A DNA stretch of 64,000 bases from assembly GCF_037963765.1 (NCBI RefSeq), contig NZ_CP150166.1:1681501-1745500 (forward strand), read 5' to 3'. The DNA is from Sporosarcina sp. FSL W8-0480. Lineage in GTDB: Bacteria > Bacillota > Bacilli > Bacillales_A > Planococcaceae. Under the pieces are notes generated by a model. It worked only from the letters and a program-made list of their open reading frames with translations, had not been told where the DNA came from and searched no databases. Below are positions 61,563 through 64,000 of the stretch, in pieces (positions within the stretch are counted from its first letter, which is position 1; every line of letters begins with the position of its first letter). The translations under genes were made by a program, and so were the position numbers.

Positions 61563-64000
61563 GTGGAATTAGGGCGTATTAAGAAAATCCTTGTAGCAAA
61601 CCGCGGAGAAATTGCAATCCGCATATTTCGTGCATGTACTGAATTGAGAATCCCCACCGTCGGGATTTATTCTGCGGAAGACAGGGGATCGTTCCACCGG
61701 TACAAGGCCGATGAATCCTATCTCATCGGTGAAGGGAAAAAGCCGATAGATGCATATTTAGATATTGAAGGGATTATTGCATTGGCAAAGTCATGCGGTG
61801 CAAATGCTGTCCATCCCGGGTATGGTTTCCTTGCAGAAAATGAAGAGTTCGCACGTAGACTTGAAGAGGAAGGAATCATATTCATAGGGCCATCATCCAG
61901 ACATTTGGATATGTTTGGGGATAAGGTAAAAGCAAGAGAGCAGGCGATTAAAGCCGGAATTCCGGTTATTCCGGGTTCAGATGGGCCTGTTTCCTCCATC
62001 TGTGATGTAAGCGCTTTCGGGGATGTCCATGGGTACCCTCTTATTATCAAAGCATCTCTCGGTGGTGGGGGGAGAGGAATGCGTATTGTCAAATCCAAAG
62101 AGGAAGTGTCCGAAGCATTTGAACGTGCCAAATCAGAAGCAAAATCGGCATTCGGTTCAGATGAAGTGTATGTTGAAAAATATATAAACAACCCAAAACA
62201 TATTGAAGTTCAAATCTTAGGAGATGCGTATGGTAATGTTGTGCATTTGTATGAACGAGATTGTTCCATTCAACGTCGTCACCAAAAGGTAGTCGAGATT
62301 GCCCCATCCATTTCGTTAGATGATCAGCTTCGCCAAGATATTTGCAATGCGGCAGTGAAATTGGCAAGAAATATTTCTTATGTCAATGCGGGAACAGTCG
62401 AATTCCTTGTAGCAGATGGCGAATTTTACTTTATAGAGGTAAATCCACGTATACAAGTGGAGCATACGATTACTGAAATGGTAACGGGTATTGATATCGT
62501 ACATGCTCAGATCCACATTGCAAATGGAGGTAATCTCCATGAAGGTGAATCTGCAATACCAGTGCAAAGTGAAATACCTCTATTCGGATACGCGATTCAA
62601 TCCAGGGTGACAACGGAAGACCCAGCAAATGATTTCATGCCTGATACTGGGAAGCTAATGGTCTATCGATCCGGGGGTGGCTTTGGTGTCCGACTTGACG
62701 CTGGTAACGGTTTCCAAGGGGCAATCATTACGCCATATTATGATTCCCTGTTAGTCAAGGTTTCGACTTGGGGCACCTCGTTCAGGGATGCAGCTGCGAA
62801 AATGGATCGTAATTTACAGGAATTTAGAATTAGGGGAATTAAAACGAATATCCCATTCTTAGAGAATGTCGTCCGCCATGAGAATTTCCTTACAGGTAAT
62901 TACGACACCAGTTTCATAGACTCTACACCGGAGTTATTCGAATTCCCAGTACGGAAAGACAGAGGGACTAAAATTCTTAATTACTTGGGGAATGTGACAG
63001 TCAATGGTTTTCCAGGCATCGGTAAACAAACCAAACCTGTTTTTCATCCAGTAAGAAAACCTGCAATAGATCTTTCCGTTCCACCAACTTACGGTACAAA
63101 GCAATTGTTGGATGAAAAAGGACCCGAAGCATTGGTTCAATGGATTAAGGACCAAGAAAATGTGCTTCTCACAGACACAACGTTTCGGGATGCACACCAG
63201 TCATTGCTTGCGACTCGTGTTCGAACTTCGGATATTGTAAATATTGCTTCTGAGTCAGCGAGACTTATGCCCGATCTGTTTTCATTTGAAATGTGGGGAG
63301 GTGCAACATTTGATGTTGCATACCGATTTCTTAAAGAGGATCCATGGGAAAGGCTTACAAAGCTTCGCGACCAAATTCCAAATGTGCTATTCCAAATGTT
63401 GTTCCGAGGGGCAAATGCTGTCGGTTATTCAAATTACCCTGATAATGTTATCCGTGAATTTATCAAAACGTCTGCCGAGTCAGGGATAGATGTATTTCGG
63501 ATTTTCGATAGTTTGAACTGGGTAAAAGGAATGGAAATTGCTATTGATGCGACTCGTCAAGCGGGGAAGGTCGCTGAAGCTGCACTTTGTTATACAGGGG
63601 ATATTCTTGATGATTCCCGAGCAAAGTACACTGTGGATTATTATAAAAGAATGGCGAAGGAGCTTGAAGCAACTGGTGCCCATATTCTTGCCATCAAAGA
63701 CATGGCTGGTCTGTTGAAACCAGAGGCAGCCTACAGACTAATTTCTGAACTAAAGGCGTCAGTGGACATCCCGATACATCTGCACTCACATGATACGAGT
63801 GGGAATGGAATCTATATGTATGCAAAAGCTGTAGAAGCCGGAGTAGACATTGTAGATACGGCTCTTGGGTCTATGTCTGGTCTTACTTCTCAACCTTCCG
63901 CAAGTTCGCTATATTATGCTTTGCAGCATGGGAAACGGCAATTGCGTGCTAATGTTGCAGCACTTGAATCCTTATCTTATTACTGGGAGGATGTTCGGAA
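61563..64000 (+). CDS. pycA: Pyruvate carboxylase (3' end outside window)
   Basis: 812 codons of about 1,145 are present. GTG 61563 starts the biotin carboxylase domain (about 1-455; ATP-grasp loop G-G-G-G-R-G-M near residue 165; E-V-N-P-R near 295), followed by the carboxyltransferase domain from about residue 535 (D-T-T-F-R-D-A-H-Q-S). The biotin-carrier domain lies beyond the window. It makes oxaloacetate from pyruvate and bicarbonate. In relatives it is controlled by c-di-AMP directly or via DarB. AAAGGAAG lies about 12 nt upstream. It follows ftsW after 19 nt. Confidence 0.95.
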   Translation, partial: MELGRIKKILVANRGEIAIRIFRACTELRIPTVGIYSAEDRGSFHRYKADESYLIGEGKKPIDAYLDIEGIIALAKSCGANAVHPGYGFLAENEEFARRLEEEGIIFIGPSSRHLDMFGDKVKAREQAIKAGIPVIPGSDGPVSSICDVSAFGDVHGYPLIIKASLGGGGRGMRIVKSKEEVSEAFERAKSEAKSAFGSDEVYVEKYINNPKHIEVQILGDAYGNVVHLYERDCSIQRRHQKVVEIAPSISLDDQLRQDICNAAVKLARNISYVNAGTVEFLVADGEFYFIEVNPRIQVEHTITEMVTGIDIVHAQIHIANGGNLHEGESAIPVQSEIPLFGYAIQSRVTTEDPANDFMPDTGKLMVYRSGGGFGVRLDAGNGFQGAIITPYYDSLLVKVSTWGTSFRDAAAKMDRNLQEFRIRGIKTNIPFLENVVRHENFLTGNYDTSFIDSTPELFEFPVRKDRGTKILNYLGNVTVNGFPGIGKQTKPVFHPVRKPAIDLSVPPTYGTKQLLDEKGPEALVQWIKDQENVLLTDTTFRDAHQSLLATRVRTSDIVNIASESARLMPDLFSFEMWGGATFDVAYRFLKEDPWERLTKLRDQIPNVLFQMLFRGANAVGYSNYPDNVIREFIKTSAESGIDVFRIFDSLNWVKGMEIAIDATRQAGKVAEAALCYTGDILDDSRAKYTVDYYKRMAKELEATGAHILAIKDMAGLLKPEAAYRLISELKASVDIPIHLHSHDTSGNGIYMYAKAVEAGVDIVDTALGSMSGLTSQPSASSLYYALQHGKRQLRANVAALESLSYYWEDVR

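Overview
The window looks like chromosomal DNA of a low-to-mid GC, endospore-forming Firmicute of the Bacillales, most likely Planococcaceae (Sporosarcina/Lysinibacillus-like). The assignment is inferred from gene content and order, not from a database search. Many blocks match Bacillus subtilis order as I remember it: ykyB-fadH(ykuF)-ykuL-ccpC, ktrC-rnjA-rpoY-def-ykyA-pdhABCD, yktA-yktB-suhB, and ylaF-typA-ylaH-ylaI-ylaL-ylaN-ftsW-pycA. A Spo0E-like phosphatase, a PAS sensor kinase and Spo0A-box-like sites point to a sporulator.

Layout. 1-532: start of a divergent gene and a striking 20-bp periodic repeat array. 533-7895: RND exporter, a manganese (yybP-ykoY) riboswitch with a TerC-family gene, a Ktr/Trk potassium channel subunit and a B12-binding radical SAM enzyme. 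8082-14671: cytosolic PAS histidine kinase, MhqR-like repressor, lipoprotein, YkvS, then spo0E-like/MoxR/DUF58/DUF4129. 14819-17245: a hydroxyisobutyrate dehydrogenase-like gene whose terminator is interrupted by a decayed IS1182-type element, then ykyB. 17464-23933: PAS-GGDEF-EAL protein, fadH behind a FadR operator, a second 20-bp array, small membrane protein, DarB/CbpB, MFS exporter and CcpC. 24014-35916: an eight-gene operon of membrane/secreted protein, ABC ATPase and permease, Gly-Gln-repeat protein, MoxR ATPase, DUF58 and two vWA proteins. 35958-41620 (minus): MFS exporter and a spermidine/putrescine operon under an XRE-cupin regulator. 41801-45509: thioredoxin-like protein, KtrC, a second IS remnant, RNase J1, RNA polymerase epsilon, and an unlisted 25-codon gene with a perfect sigma-A promoter. 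45860-56783: deformylase, YkyA, the pyruvate dehydrogenase operon, and small conserved genes. 56880-64000: typA to pycA, which runs off the end.

How parts work together. Central carbon entry is concentrated here: PDH makes acetyl-CoA, pyruvate carboxylase makes oxaloacetate, and CcpC is a citrate-responsive regulator in relatives. KtrC and the Ktr channel subunit form a potassium importer. KtrC and DarB are known cyclic-di-AMP receptors, and pyruvate carboxylase is controlled by c-di-AMP directly or through DarB in relatives. Sporulation input (sensor kinase), its drain (Spo0E-like) and possible outputs (Spo0A-box-like sites at 45-83 and upstream of the c-di-GMP gene) are also present.

The best candidates for something undescribed are the 24-36 kb ABC/MoxR/vWA operon, the 25-residue basic peptide gene at 45432-45509, the two 20-bp-phased repeat arrays, and a family of GC-rich 126-134-bp palindromic repeats found at five places, three of them inside IS remnants. 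No rRNA, tRNA or CRISPR array was seen.
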